Positions 1-9,426 are shown, counted from the stretch's first letter. The stretch: 64,000 nucleotides of DNA from Polyangium sp. 6x1 (GCF_029946515.1 NZ_JARZHH010000050.1:1-64000), one strand, 5' to 3'. Notes: generated from the sequence alone by a model not told the origin. Made by a program: numbers and translations.

Positions 1-195
1 GCCGACGCCGCCGACGCCGCCCGCGCCGCCGACGCCGCCCGCGCCGTCGCCGCCGGTGCCGCCCGAGCCGCCGACGCCGCCGGTGCCGCCCACGCTCGAG
101 GAAGCGGAGCCCGAAGAGGGCGAGCTCCCTCCGCCGCCGCAATGCAAGCAGAATCCACCGAGAACCAAGGAAAGAAGGATAGAATGTCGACGCAT
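1..195 (-). CDS. Delta-60 repeat lipoprotein, N-terminal fragment (runs off the left edge)
   Basis: Only the first 65 codons are in the window. They encode a hydrophobic export signal (MRRHSILLSLVLGGFCLHC) followed by a Ser-rich stretch and a Gly-Gly-x linker. The signal has a Cys but an imperfect lipobox. The N-terminus is nearly identical to that of the neighbouring gene at 298-2904 and the two share the same leader hairpin, so this is a tandem paralog; the delta-60 repeat body is inferred and lies outside the window. The start is the ATG complementary to 193-195, directly abutting the hairpin. Confidence 0.7.
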   Translation of the reverse strand, partial: MRRHSILLSLVLGGFCLHCGGGGSSPSSGSASSSVGGTGGVGGSGGTGGDGAGGVGGAGGVGGVG

Positions 196-218
196 GTGAC
201 CTCCGCGCGGGAGGTCAC
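196..218 (-). promoter_or_regulatory. Hairpin masking the ribosome binding site of the left-edge gene
   Basis: A perfect 9-bp stem (GTGACCTCC / GGAGGTCAC) with a 5-nt loop ends at the base next to the ATG. The right arm contains GGAGG, the only good Shine-Dalgarno sequence, so the folded leader would hide it. The same stem occurs at 2905-2927 with a different loop. Regulation of translation is inferred. Confidence 0.6.
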
Positions 219-297
219 ATTGTCATGTTCACAGCGCGTCCACCAACGGAAGCACCTTTACGCGCGTCGACACGAGCGCGGGCTGCCCCCTCGGGCA

Positions 298-2904
298 TTA
301 CGGCGCGAGCCGCACGAGCCCGAAATCCGTCCCGCTCTTCGGGTTGAACCCGCGACCGGCGAGGACGACCTTTCCATCCGGCTGGAGCAGCCCGTCGTAC
401 GCGCCCCACGGCCCCGGCGCCGCGACGAGCGCGCGCCCCGCATTGCCGAAGCTCAGGTCGGGTTTGCCGTCGGGCAAATACTTGAAGACCACCATCGTCT
501 CGCGGTCGAGCACTTGCGTGGTCGCGAGGTAGAACGAGCCGTCCGGCAGCGGCACGACCGCGGGGGGGTCGGACGTGATGACGCTCGCGACGTTCTGCCG
601 GACGAAACCATTCTCGCCGAACGTCATGTCTCGCACGCCTTTGTCGTCGAAGCGCGTGATGCCGACCTCGAAGTTGCTGATGTTTCCCGGCGACAAGAAC
701 ACGCCCGCCGCGAGAAATCCTCCGTTCGCTTCGCGCGCAATGCGGTTGAGCAAGGCGCTGTTCGGCACCGTCGCCACGCCCGCATTGCCGAAGGACGCGT
801 CGAGCGCGCCGCTCGGGAGCACGCGGAGCACGAACGAAGCAGTTTGATCTTTGTAGCCCGTGGCGACGATCGAGCCGTCGTCGAGCACCACGAGGTCGAA
901 GACCTGCCCGAGAACCTCGGGAAACGTCACCGCCCCATCGCCGTCGAAGCTCGTATCGAGCGCGCCCGTCGCGAGGAGCCTCGCAAAATAGGCGGTCCCG
1001 TAGATCGAACCATTCCCGACCCCGCCCATCACCACGCGCCCGTCGCCGTCGATGCCCAGCGCGGTCGGCCTGCCATGCGTCGCCTCCGGCAGGTTGACCA
1101 CGCCATTCGCGCCGAAGCTCGCATCGGGCAGGCCCGCCGCGTCGAGACGCACGACCCGGCGGTTGGTCGAGCCGACGGGCATGCCCGCGACGACCGTCTT
1201 GCCGTCCGCTTGCAGCACGACGTCCACGGCTTTCCCCAGGGTGTCGAGCACGACGACGCCGCCCGCGCCGAAGCCCGCGTCGGGCGCGCCGTCCGGCAGG
1301 TGCCGCGTGATCATGGCATTCGTGATGTCCGTGAAGCCGCCCGTCGTGCCGGCCGAGACGATCTTGCCGTCCGCGCCGAGCTTCATCGAAAAGGCGATGT
1401 CCCGCGTCGCGCCCGATTGCAGCGTGCCGACGCCTCCCGGGCCGCCATACGTGGTGTCCTGCACGCCGAGCGGCGCGAGCCGCGTGACCGTGGCGCCGAG
1501 GGTCGAAAAAGTCTGGCGGCCGGCGGCGACGACGCTTCCATCCGGGGCCACGGTGATATCGCGGACCGCGCCCTGCTTGGGGAGCTGCGCGAGGCCTGCC
1601 GTGCCGTAATTCGCGTCGAGGGTCCCGTCGGCGGCGAAATGCGCGACGGCGTAGGAGGTCTTCGAGCGGAAGACGACGAACACCGAGCCATCCGGCTTGA
1701 GGCTCAGCGACTCCGCGGAGGCCGAGCCGCCGGCGGCGTCGCTGACCGTGGCCAGGCCATCGCCTTCGCCGTACGTCGTGTCGGCCTTGCCGCTCGCGTC
1801 GAGGCGCAAGACCGCGCTGGAGTCCACGACGGCGCCGGCCACGAGGATCTTGCCGTCCGGCGCGACGGCGCAGATCGAGCCGGCATAGGCGGTCGTCCAG
1901 TCCGCATACTTCGACAGGTTGAGGAGCGGCGTCACGAGGATGCCGTCGTCGTCGAAGCTCGGATCGAGCGCCCCATTCGGCAGGAGGCGCACGAGGGTCG
2001 TGCCGCTGTCATTGCCGTTTCTCCCGCAGAGGACGATCTTGCCCTCGCTCGTGAGGGCCACGGCCGAGGCGAACGACCCGTTGTCGAATGGGGTCTCGAC
2101 GACGCCCGCCTCCCCGAACGTCGTATCCACGCTCCCGTCGGCGTTGAAGCGCTGCACGAGGTGTCGGTACGGCGCGTACCACCCGCCCTGGCCGGCGACG
2201 ACGATCTTGCCGTCGGGCTGGAGCGCGATCGCGAACGCCGTCCCTTTTTCGCCGAGCACGAGGCCTCCCTCGCCGAAGGAGGCGACAGGCTTGCCGGTCG
2301 CGTCGAAGCGCGCGACGAGCACGTGGTCCATGCCGAACTGCGACGAGGCCAGGCCCGCGGCGAGGATGTCGCCGTTCGGCGCGACGATCACGCCGTGGAA
2401 CGAGGCGCGGCTCCGGGTCGTCGCGAGCACCTTGCCGCCCTCGCCGAACGAGGGGTCGAGCGTGCCGTCGGCGTTGGCGCGGAAGAGAAAGCCCTCGCCA
2501 TAATGATAGTCCGACGTGCCGCCGGCGATGAGGACCTTGCCGTCGGGCTGGCGCGCGGAGGCGTGGATGAGATCCGGGTTCGCCCGGGTCCCGGCGGCCG
2601 TGGCGACGCCCTCCACGCCGAAGCTCGGATCGAGCGGCACGAAGGCCTCGGGGACGCCGCCGCCACCGCCCGCGCCGCCGACGCCGCCGGAGCCGCCGGA
2701 GCCGCCGACGCCGCCCGAGCCGCCCGCGCCCCCGGACGCGCCCGCGCCGCCGCCCCCCGACGCGCCCGCGCCGCCGGAGCCGCCGACGCCGCCCGAACCG
2801 CCGGCGTTCGATGTATTGGAGCTTGAAGAGGAACCGTCTCCGCCGCCGCAATGCAGGCAGAAACCGCCGAGGACCAATGAAAGAAGGAAGAAATGTCGAC
2901 GCAT
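298..2904 (-). CDS. Delta-60 repeat (DUF5122-type) beta-propeller-like lipoprotein
   Basis: An 868-residue exported protein. Residues 1-20 are an N-terminal signal with Cys at about 17 and 20, possibly lipidated although the lipobox is imperfect. Residues about 22-85 are a Ser then Gly-Gly-x linker typical of myxobacterial surface lipoproteins. The rest consists of about a dozen units of roughly 60 residues with the signature LDPSFG..G and QPDGK(I/V)..AG, the delta-60/DUF5122 repeat, which is predicted to form beta-propellers. No catalytic residues are recognisable, so function is unknown; cell-surface binding is a guess. It is followed 102 bp downstream by a paralog and preceded by an ABM-like gene in the same direction. 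The start ATG abuts a leader hairpin. Confidence 0.85.
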   Translation of the reverse strand: MRRHFFLLSLVLGGFCLHCGGGDGSSSSSNTSNAGGSGGVGGSGGAGASGGGGAGASGGAGGSGGVGGSGGSGGVGGAGGGGGVPEAFVPLDPSFGVEGVATAAGTRANPDLIHASARQPDGKVLIAGGTSDYHYGEGFLFRANADGTLDPSFGEGGKVLATTRSRASFHGVIVAPNGDILAAGLASSQFGMDHVLVARFDATGKPVASFGEGGLVLGEKGTAFAIALQPDGKIVVAGQGGWYAPYRHLVQRFNADGSVDTTFGEAGVVETPFDNGSFASAVALTSEGKIVLCGRNGNDSGTTLVRLLPNGALDPSFDDDGILVTPLLNLSKYADWTTAYAGSICAVAPDGKILVAGAVVDSSAVLRLDASGKADTTYGEGDGLATVSDAAGGSASAESLSLKPDGSVFVVFRSKTSYAVAHFAADGTLDANYGTAGLAQLPKQGAVRDITVAPDGSVVAAGRQTFSTLGATVTRLAPLGVQDTTYGGPGGVGTLQSGATRDIAFSMKLGADGKIVSAGTTGGFTDITNAMITRHLPDGAPDAGFGAGGVVVLDTLGKAVDVVLQADGKTVVAGMPVGSTNRRVVRLDAAGLPDASFGANGVVNLPEATHGRPTALGIDGDGRVVMGGVGNGSIYGTAYFARLLATGALDTSFDGDGAVTFPEVLGQVFDLVVLDDGSIVATGYKDQTASFVLRVLPSGALDASFGNAGVATVPNSALLNRIAREANGGFLAAGVFLSPGNISNFEVGITRFDDKGVRDMTFGENGFVRQNVASVITSDPPAVVPLPDGSFYLATTQVLDRETMVVFKYLPDGKPDLSFGNAGRALVAAPGPWGAYDGLLQPDGKVVLAGRGFNPKSGTDFGLVRLAP

Positions 2905-2927
2905 GTGACCTCCGCGAAGGAGGTCAC
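2905..2927 (-). promoter_or_regulatory. Hairpin masking the ribosome binding site of the delta-60 gene
   Basis: The same 9-bp perfect stem as at 196-218 (GTGACCTCC, 5-nt loop, GGAGGTCAC), immediately before the ATG at 2904 and 10 nt after the stop of the upstream gene. The arm that pairs contains GGAGG. The loop differs between the two copies while the stem is identical. Confidence 0.6.
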
Positions 2928-2937
2928 GTTGTCATGC

Positions 2938-3462
2938 TCACGGCTCTTCCACCATCGGGAACACTTCCACGCCGAGCGACTTCAGCGCGACGGCGCCTTC
3001 CGGCGGCTTCGCCTCTTTGAAAGCATTCATCTGATCGCGCGTCTCCCAGAGGCTGATGGTCATTCCTTTTCCGGTCGCCGGATCCGTCACGAAATAACTT
3101 GCTTTGCATCCGGGCTGCTTTCGCATCCAGGCCCGGTGGGCGCGCGCCTTCTCCAGGTCCGCCTCGCTCGCCTTCTCGTGCGTCACCACCCGGCAAAAGC
3201 CTTTCGTGGGCACCGACGACGCCGACTTCTCGTTCGCCTTCCACAGGTTCGCCGCGGCCCACAGCTTGCCGATCTGCAGCACGGGGTGCGCGCCCTCGAC
3301 GCCGTAGTCCTCCGGCGTCACCACGCGGCCGCGTACCGAGAAGTAGCCGGTTCGAAGGCCGAACTCGTCGGTCACGGCGTACTGACCGCCCGCGGCGGTC
3401 ACATGGTACAGGCTGTCGTCGATCGTCACCTTGTTGCCGTCGACGTGGGTCTTGCTCGCCAT
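2938..3462 (-). CDS. Antibiotic biosynthesis monooxygenase (ABM)-like domain protein
   Basis: A 174-residue soluble protein without a signal peptide. The C-terminal half (about 85-172) resembles the dimeric alpha/beta-barrel ABM fold: CRVVTHEKASEADLEKARA, then a segment around KGMTISLWETRDQMNAFKEA, the usual 'strand plus W-E-s-x-e-a' pattern of these small barrels. The N-terminal half (YHVTAAGGQYAVTDEFGLRTG) is not recognised. ABM-fold proteins include cofactor-free oxygenases and haem-degrading enzymes; the reaction here cannot be stated. It is divergent from the GH35 gene and lies just upstream of the delta-60 gene, with which it may be co-transcribed. Confidence 0.6.
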   Translation of the reverse strand: MASKTHVDGNKVTIDDSLYHVTAAGGQYAVTDEFGLRTGYFSVRGRVVTPEDYGVEGAHPVLQIGKLWAAANLWKANEKSASSVPTKGFCRVVTHEKASEADLEKARAHRAWMRKQPGCKASYFVTDPATGKGMTISLWETRDQMNAFKEAKPPEGAVALKSLGVEVFPMVEEP

Positions 3463-3547
3463 GGGCGTACACTACCAGAGCTCGGCGGCTCTTCCGCCTT
3501 TGAAGCTCACGGGTTCGTCCCTTCTTTGCTACCCTCCGCCCGGCGTC

Positions 3548-5635
3548 ATGACCGCACGTGAAGACAGGGCAGGGGGCGAAGGACTCGGGCGTAGGGTGCG
3601 TCTCGTCCCCGGGGGCATCGAGATCGCCGGCAACGTCGTCCCGCTGCGCGCGGGCTCCGTCCACTACTGGCGCCTCGATCCGAACGAGTGGCGCGCTTGC
3701 CTCGAAGCCGTCAAGGCCATGGGCCTCGGCCTCGTCGACACCTACATCCCCTGGGGCGTCCACGAGGTCGCGCCCGGCAAACTCGAGCTCGGCGCGACCG
3801 ACCCGCAGCGCGACATCACGCGCTTCTGCCGCATCGCCGAGGAGCTCGGGCTCTACGTCATCGCCCGCCCCGGCCCCCACATCAACGCCGAGCTCACGTA
3901 CTTCGGCCTCCCCGAGCGCATCGTCTGGGACCCGGCCTGCCAGGCGCGTTCACCCGACCAGAACCCGGTCATGCTCCCGATGCTCCCGTTCGCGTTCCCG
4001 GTCCCGAGCTACGCGAGCGACGCCTTCCACGACGAGGCCGCGCGGTACTTCCAGGCCCTCGGCCCCGTCCTCGCGCCGCTGCTCTACCCGAACGGGCCGA
4101 TCGTCCTCTTCCAGATCGACAACGAAGGCGCCCTCTACTTCCGCGACGGCGCCTACGACCAGGACTACCACCCCGACGCGATCCGCCTGTACCGCGAGTT
4201 TCTCCGGGAGAAATACGGCACCATCGACGCCCTGCGCGCCTCCTACGGCACCGAGCTCGCCGAGGGCGAGGTCCCGTCGAGCCGCCGCGGCGAGGTCAAA
4301 CGCTTCTCCTCGATCGACCCTCCGCGCAAGCTCGACGCCGAGCGCCCGCGCGACCTCGCGCGCCACCTCGACTGGTCCGAGTTCCACGAGCACCTGCTCG
4401 CCACGGCGTTTCAGCGCCTCGGCCGCGCGCTCGTCGCCGCCGGCATGGACGGGCTGCCCACGACGCACAACCTCCCGCCGGGCCAGGACGCGACGCCCCT
4501 CAACGCCGCGCGCGTGACCAAGGTCGTCGACCTCGTCGGCCTCGACTACTACCACACGGCCGATCCCACGAGCCGCGCCATCATCGCGCGCCGCACGAGC
4601 GAGCTCGCCACGCGCTCGGAGGCCCTCGCCGTTCCCGCGTTTGCCTGCGAGATGGGCGCGGGCTTTCCGCCGTTCTTCCCGCCGCTCGACGAGCGTGATG
4701 GCGCCTTCACCGTCCTCTGCGCCCTCGCGTACGGCCTGCGCGGCTTCAACGTGTACATGGCCGTCGAGCGCGACCGCTGGATCGGCGCGCCCATCGATCG
4801 CCACGGCCGCGCGCGCCCGTACGCCGTCTTCTGGCGGAAGCTCAGCGCCGCCCTCGATCAGACGAGCTTTCACGAGCTGCGCCGAAAGACGCCCGTCCGC
4901 ATCCTCATCCCTCGCACCGAGCGCAGGCTCGCGCGCGTCATGCACGCGTTCGGCCCGCTCTCCGGCGCGTTTTTCTCGATCGTCGGGGCTGGCGCGCGTG
5001 AGCGTTGCGTCGAGGACGACCTCGGCCTCGGTTATCCGGTCGCCATCGAGGCCGACAACTTCGCCCGCGCCTTCGAGGAGGCCCTCGAAGCGCGCGGCGT
5101 GCCCTTCGCCGTCGTCGGCGGCGAGGACCGGGACATCGCGCTCGGCGACGCGCGCTGGCTCATCTGCGCGACCTCCGGCGCCTTGAAGCCCGAGCTCTTC
5201 GAGCGGCTCGCCGAGGCCCATGCGCGCGGCGCGCGCGTCACGATCGGCCCGCGGGAGCCTCGCTTCGACGGCGCGTTCCGGCCGCTCGACGTCCCCTTCG
5301 ACCTCGGCCGCCTCGGCGAGGGCGGCCCCCTCACCGGCGACGTCCCCGCCGCGGCCGACGCGGCCGTCTCGCACGCGATCGAGACGCTCAGCCTGCCGGC
5401 GTACGCCTGCGATCCCGGCGGCGTCTACGTCACCGTGCACGAGGATGCCTCGGGGGCGCCGCGTGTCCTCTTCATCGTCAATCCTTCCGAGCGGGACATC
5501 GTCACGCGCGTGAGCGCAGGCGCGGCGCGCACGAAGGCGACCGACCTCATCGACGATTCCACGTTCGAGGCCCGCGCGGGCACGCTCGAGGTGCGCATGA
5601 AGCCGCGCACGGTGCGCATGCTGGCATTGCGATGA
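3548..5635 (+). CDS. Glycoside hydrolase family 35 beta-galactosidase
   Basis: A 695-residue enzyme predicted to release terminal beta-linked galactose from glycans. The N-terminal TIM barrel carries the GH35 hallmarks: AGSVHYWRLDPNEWRACLEA near residue 35, YIPWGVHE, RPGPHINAE, and the acid/base Glu193 in the QIDNEG motif. The likely nucleophile is Glu368 in FACEMGAG. The C-terminal part (about 450-695) is beta-rich and contains jelly-roll-like segments. No clear signal peptide is seen, so it may be cytoplasmic. The ATG at 3548 is chosen because an in-frame start at 3431 would overlap the divergent gene at 2938-3462 and adds unrelated sequence. Confidence 0.9.
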   Translation: MTAREDRAGGEGLGRRVRLVPGGIEIAGNVVPLRAGSVHYWRLDPNEWRACLEAVKAMGLGLVDTYIPWGVHEVAPGKLELGATDPQRDITRFCRIAEELGLYVIARPGPHINAELTYFGLPERIVWDPACQARSPDQNPVMLPMLPFAFPVPSYASDAFHDEAARYFQALGPVLAPLLYPNGPIVLFQIDNEGALYFRDGAYDQDYHPDAIRLYREFLREKYGTIDALRASYGTELAEGEVPSSRRGEVKRFSSIDPPRKLDAERPRDLARHLDWSEFHEHLLATAFQRLGRALVAAGMDGLPTTHNLPPGQDATPLNAARVTKVVDLVGLDYYHTADPTSRAIIARRTSELATRSEALAVPAFACEMGAGFPPFFPPLDERDGAFTVLCALAYGLRGFNVYMAVERDRWIGAPIDRHGRARPYAVFWRKLSAALDQTSFHELRRKTPVRILIPRTERRLARVMHAFGPLSGAFFSIVGAGARERCVEDDLGLGYPVAIEADNFARAFEEALEARGVPFAVVGGEDRDIALGDARWLICATSGALKPELFERLAEAHARGARVTIGPREPRFDGAFRPLDVPFDLGRLGEGGPLTGDVPAAADAAVSHAIETLSLPAYACDPGGVYVTVHEDASGAPRVLFIVNPSERDIVTRVSAGAARTKATDLIDDSTFEARAGTLEVRMKPRTVRMLALR

Positions 5636-5695
5636 CCACGGAGGGGCATATCCGTTGCTAGGCGCCTTGCCGCGCCCTTGCTTCGGAGGTGCTCG

Positions 5696-7201
5696 ATGAA
5701 GAACGTCATTCTCGTGGGATCGGCGGCCCTCTCCCTGGTCGTCGCCGTCGGCCTGGCCGCGTGTAGCGGAAGCGAGCTCAGTGGAGCTTACCAAGGGGCT
5801 CCGGAGCCGCCCGGTGGCGACGTCGTGGCGCCGCCGCCCCCGCCGCCTCCGCCCTCGGAGGGCAGCGACGCGGGCACCGACGCCGCTGCACCTTTTGCGT
5901 GCGAGGGCCTCGACAAGGACAGCCCTGTCATCCTGTACCTCTCGGCGGACGATTCGAACTCGATGGGCTCTCCGGTGCAGATCCGCGAGCTCTTGAACAA
6001 GGGCATCACGCCCTCGGCGAACCTCGTCCGCACCTACGAATTCCTCAATTACTACCGCATCCAGTACCCCGCGCCGCCCACGGGCGACCTCTCGATCTTC
6101 GCGCACCTCGGCGAGACCCAGGTCGCGGGGGAGCTCGACCTCCAGCTCGGCGTCCGCTCCTTCGATGCCGTCAAGCCGCGCCGCCCCATGACGATCACGT
6201 TCGTCCTCGACACCTCCGGCTCCATGGACGGCGAGCCCATCGACCGCGAGCGCGCCACCGTCGAGGCCATCGCGAAGAGCCTCGCCGAGGGCGACATCGT
6301 CAACGCCGTCACCTGGAACACGAGCAACAACATCGTCCTCTCCGGCCACAAGGTCACGGGCCCGAACGATCCCGCGGTGCTCGCGATGGCTCAATCCATC
6401 CAGGCGAGCGGCGGCACCGATCTTTCGAATGGCCTCAAAACGGGCTATGAGCTCGCGGGCCAGCATTACGGAACGGGCCGCATCAACCGCGTGATCCTCA
6501 TCAGCGACGGCGGCGCCAACGTCGGCGTCACGGACGAGGACCTCATCGGCCTGCAATCGAAGGACGCCGACAAGGAGGGCATCTACCTCGTCGGCGTCGG
6601 CGCCGGCCCCGGCGAGAACTACAACGACCTGCTCATGGATACCGTCACGGACAAAGGCCGCGGCGCGTACGTGTATCTCGACAGCCCGGCCGAGGCGGAG
6701 CGTATGTTCGTCGACCGATTCGACGAGACGATGGAGGTCGCCGCGCGCGGCGTGCGGGTCGAGATCACGCTGCCCTGGTACATGCGCATGTACAAGTTCT
6801 ACGGCGAGGAGTACTCGACGAACCCCGAGGAGATCGAGCCGCAGCACCTCGCCCCGAGCGACGCGATGATCTTCAACCAGGTCGTCAAAGCGTGCGACGC
6901 GTCGGTCGTCGATCCGAACGACAGCATCACGGTCGTCGCGCGCTGGAAGACCCCGCTCACGTATCTCGACCGCGAGGTGAAGGTCACGATGACGCTCGCC
7001 GAGCTGCTCGCTGCCCCGAAGCCCCAGCTCGCCAAGGGCAAGGCCATCGTCGCTTATGCCGAGGCCCTCAAGAACCCGAGCCAGGAGGCCTTCGCGAGCG
7101 CGCTCGCGCTCATCGAGGAAGCGAAGGCCGGCGCCGCCGATCCGGAGCTCGACGAAATCGCCGCGCTCCTCGTCAAGCATCCGGCCTTCGTCCAGCCCTG
7201 A
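5696..7201 (+). CDS. VWA-domain lipoprotein (YfbK-like)
   Basis: A 501-residue lipoprotein. The signal ends in the lipobox LAAC followed by a Pro/Gly-rich linker (about 25-60). An N-terminal von Willebrand-associated domain (about 80-160; EFLNYYRIQYPAP) precedes a VWA domain with a complete MIDAS metal site (DTSGSMDG near residue 175, later SNGL and ISDGG motifs) and a C-terminal DUF3520-like region (about 385-500; ARWKTPLTYLDREVKV). This is the domain order of E. coli YfbK and related proteins, thought to act in protein-protein contacts. The ATG at 5696 has GGAGGT 6 nt upstream; an in-frame ATG 18 nt earlier lacks one. Confidence 0.85.
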   Translation: MKNVILVGSAALSLVVAVGLAACSGSELSGAYQGAPEPPGGDVVAPPPPPPPPSEGSDAGTDAAAPFACEGLDKDSPVILYLSADDSNSMGSPVQIRELLNKGITPSANLVRTYEFLNYYRIQYPAPPTGDLSIFAHLGETQVAGELDLQLGVRSFDAVKPRRPMTITFVLDTSGSMDGEPIDRERATVEAIAKSLAEGDIVNAVTWNTSNNIVLSGHKVTGPNDPAVLAMAQSIQASGGTDLSNGLKTGYELAGQHYGTGRINRVILISDGGANVGVTDEDLIGLQSKDADKEGIYLVGVGAGPGENYNDLLMDTVTDKGRGAYVYLDSPAEAERMFVDRFDETMEVAARGVRVEITLPWYMRMYKFYGEEYSTNPEEIEPQHLAPSDAMIFNQVVKACDASVVDPNDSITVVARWKTPLTYLDREVKVTMTLAELLAAPKPQLAKGKAIVAYAEALKNPSQEAFASALALIEEAKAGAADPELDEIAALLVKHPAFVQP

Positions 7202-7258
7202 GCCGGGCGGGACGAACGGCGCTGTTGCTTCTGCGCCGGAGCTCTTTTAAAAGGGGCC

Positions 7259-8230
7259 GTGCGAACGATTGCGAAGATTCTCGGAGGCCTGCTCACGTGG
7301 AGCCTCCTCTGGGCCGGCTGCAGCGACGATTCCCAGCAAACGACCGACGATCCGCTCGCCGGCCTCCCCGCGACCTATGCCCGCGTCCAGTGCGGCCGCG
7401 TCTTCGCCTGCTGCGACGCGGCCGAGCGCGACGACGTGCTCCTCTTCGACCCGGTCCCGGCGACCCAGGCCGAATGCGAGAGCCGGTACGAGAGCTTCTT
7501 CGGCGCCGTCGTCGTCGATCTCCGCAAGGGCATCGAGGCCGGCCGCATCGTGTACGACGCGGCGCGCGCCGACGCTTGCTTCACGAAGGCCGAGTCCGCG
7601 ACCTGCGGCGATTTCTTCGGCTCCGATTTCCTCGACGAGGACCCCGATTGCGAGGCCGCGTTCCAGGGCACCGTCGCGCTCGGCGGCGCCTGTCTCGGCG
7701 ACGACGAATGCAAGGACCCCGGCGCCTCCTGCGCGGGCGCCTCGGGCGCGGACCTCGGCACCTGCAAGGCCCCGCCCGGCGAGGGCGAGGCTTGCCAGGA
7801 CGGCCTCTGCGGCCCGGGCCTCACGTGCCGGCTCGACGAGGGCATGCTGAAATGCGTCGCCCCCACGGCCGACGGCGCCGCGTGCGACCTCGACATCGAT
7901 TGCAAGAGCGGCTATTGCGATTTCCAGGCCGGCGTCTGCGCCGAGCCCGCGCCCGAAGGCGGCGCGTGCGCCGTGAACGCGGGCTGCGCGAGTGGGTATT
8001 GCGACGTCGGGGCGGGGATGTGCGCCGCGAAGAAGGCCGACGGCGCGGCTTGCGTCACGAGCGTCGAATGCGCGAGCGGCTTCTGCGACGACGCCGCGGG
8101 CGCGGGCGCATGCGCTCCCACGAAGCCGGACGGCGCGGCCTGCATGGTCTCCGCCGAATGCGCGAGCGGCCTCTGTGACGCCGGCGCTTGCAGCCCGGGC
8201 ACCGGCACCCCTGTCTGCGACGGCGTCTGA
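7259..8230 (+). CDS. Cysteine-rich repeat lipoprotein
   Basis: A 323-residue exported protein. It begins with GTG and has the lipoprotein signal MRTIAKILGGLLTWSLLWAG before Cys. An N-terminal domain (about 25-130) has scattered Cys (RVQCGRVFACC). From about residue 140 to the end there are repeated Cys-rich modules of the kind DGAACxxxxxCxSGxCD, with about six copies of C-x5-CxSG(Y/F/L)C. Similar 'Dickkopf-like' Cys-rich modules are common in myxobacterial secreted lipoproteins of unknown role. The Cys spacing implies disulphides outside the cytoplasm. It is the next gene after the VWA lipoprotein (57 bp), probably in the same unit. Confidence 0.75.
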   Translation: MRTIAKILGGLLTWSLLWAGCSDDSQQTTDDPLAGLPATYARVQCGRVFACCDAAERDDVLLFDPVPATQAECESRYESFFGAVVVDLRKGIEAGRIVYDAARADACFTKAESATCGDFFGSDFLDEDPDCEAAFQGTVALGGACLGDDECKDPGASCAGASGADLGTCKAPPGEGEACQDGLCGPGLTCRLDEGMLKCVAPTADGAACDLDIDCKSGYCDFQAGVCAEPAPEGGACAVNAGCASGYCDVGAGMCAAKKADGAACVTSVECASGFCDDAAGAGACAPTKPDGAACMVSAECASGLCDAGACSPGTGTPVCDGV

Positions 8231-8324
8231 CCGGACGAGAACCACGCCCCGCGGCGCACCTGCCATTCCGGTTGACGCGGCGCCTTTTTCATCCCACGTC
8301 CCCCTTCAGCGAGGCGTGCTGCCC

Positions 8325-9422
8325 ATGGACCGAGACCGCTGGCTCTCCGTTGTGCTGAGGACGGCGCTGCTCGTCCTGTTTTTCTGGATGATCCGGACGA
8401 TCGTCGTCCCGATTGTCCTGGGCGGCCTCTTCGCGCTGCTCCTGAGCCCCCTCGCCGAGAAGGTGAAGCCGCGGCTCGGCCGCGCCGCGCGCTACACGCC
8501 GGTCCTTTTCACGTTCGGCACGATCATCCTCGTCGTGATCCCGTTCGTCTTTTTCACGATCGAGGCCATCCAGTCGATCAGCGAGTTTTTGGCCCGCGAC
8601 TGGACGCCGACGATCGAGCGCTTCCAGTCGTTCCTGACGGAGGGCATCGACATTCGGGGCCGGAGCATCCACATCGGCGGCCCTCAGCTCCAGACGGCCA
8701 TCCAGAACATCGGTCAGCGCGCGGCGGCCATCGCGGCCTCGGCGGCCGGCGGCATGGCCGCGGCGCTCCCGGTGCTCATCCTGAACCTCTTCCTGTTCGG
8801 CGTCTCGCTTTATTATTTGCTGCGCGACGGCGGCAAGCTCGTCGGCTGGATGCACCGCCTCTCGCCGTTCCCGCCGAACCAGACGCGCGAGCTCTTTGCC
8901 TCCGTCCGCGAGACCGTCAATGGCGCCATCCTCGGCATCCTCGCGACGGCCGTGGTCCAGGGCAGCCTCACGCTGCTCGCCCTCAACGTGTTCGGCGTGC
9001 CAAACGCGTTTTTGCTCGGTGTCCTCGCCGCGCTGCTCTCGTTCATCCCGCTCGTCGGCACGACGCCGGTCACGGTGGGCTCGACGATCTACCTCTTCGT
9101 CACGGGGCACATCGGCGGCGCCATTGGAATGGCCGTCTCGGCTGTGATCATCGGCCTCTCCGACAACGTCGTGCGTCCGTGGGTGCAGAGCTCGTCGACC
9201 CGCATGCATCCGCTCATCGCGCTGCTCGGCATCTTCGGCGGCCTCGAGCTCTTCGGCCCGGTCGGCGTCTTCCTCGGCCCCGTCATCGCGGCCATGGCCG
9301 TCTGGACCGTCGACACCTACGCGAAGCTGCACCCGCCGCGCCGCGAGGCCAAAGCGCCGCCCACGGACGCGAGCGTGCCCCCGCCGAGCTCCGCGCCCCC
9401 GGCGGAAACCCCGCCGTCGTGA
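8325..9422 (+). CDS. AI-2E family transporter (PerM/UPF0118)
   Basis: A 365-residue inner-membrane protein. Two transmembrane helices lie at about 8-50 (LVLFFWMIRTIVVPIVLGGL), one at about 65-85, then a soluble segment (about 90-145) and at least four helices from 145 to 330, with the family-typical LLSFIPLVGTTPV and GLSDNVVRPWV motifs. The tail from about 335 is Pro/Ala-rich and cytoplasmic. The family includes AI-2 exporter TqsA and Na+/H+ antiporters, so the substrate is not known. It ends 4 bp from the convergent SDR gene. Confidence 0.9.
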   Translation: MDRDRWLSVVLRTALLVLFFWMIRTIVVPIVLGGLFALLLSPLAEKVKPRLGRAARYTPVLFTFGTIILVVIPFVFFTIEAIQSISEFLARDWTPTIERFQSFLTEGIDIRGRSIHIGGPQLQTAIQNIGQRAAAIAASAAGGMAAALPVLILNLFLFGVSLYYLLRDGGKLVGWMHRLSPFPPNQTRELFASVRETVNGAILGILATAVVQGSLTLLALNVFGVPNAFLLGVLAALLSFIPLVGTTPVTVGSTIYLFVTGHIGGAIGMAVSAVIIGLSDNVVRPWVQSSSTRMHPLIALLGIFGGLELFGPVGVFLGPVIAAMAVWTVDTYAKLHPPRREAKAPPTDASVPPPSSAPPAETPPS

Positions 9423-9426
9423 GCCC

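Noticed and set aside
2640..2820. GC-rich trinucleotide-like tandem repeat, also at 1-130
   Set aside because: It is the coding sequence for a Gly-Gly-x linker, so it needs no separate repeat call; true DNA-level periodicity is irregular.
142..2826. Very long open frame on the plus strand opposite the delta-60 gene
   Set aside because: Low-complexity Arg/Ala/His/Glu-rich translation antisense to a clearly recognisable repeat protein; typical of high-GC shadow frames.
3950..7180. A 1076-codon open frame on the minus strand
   Set aside because: Runs antisense through the GH35 and VWA genes and has shadow-type composition with no domain.
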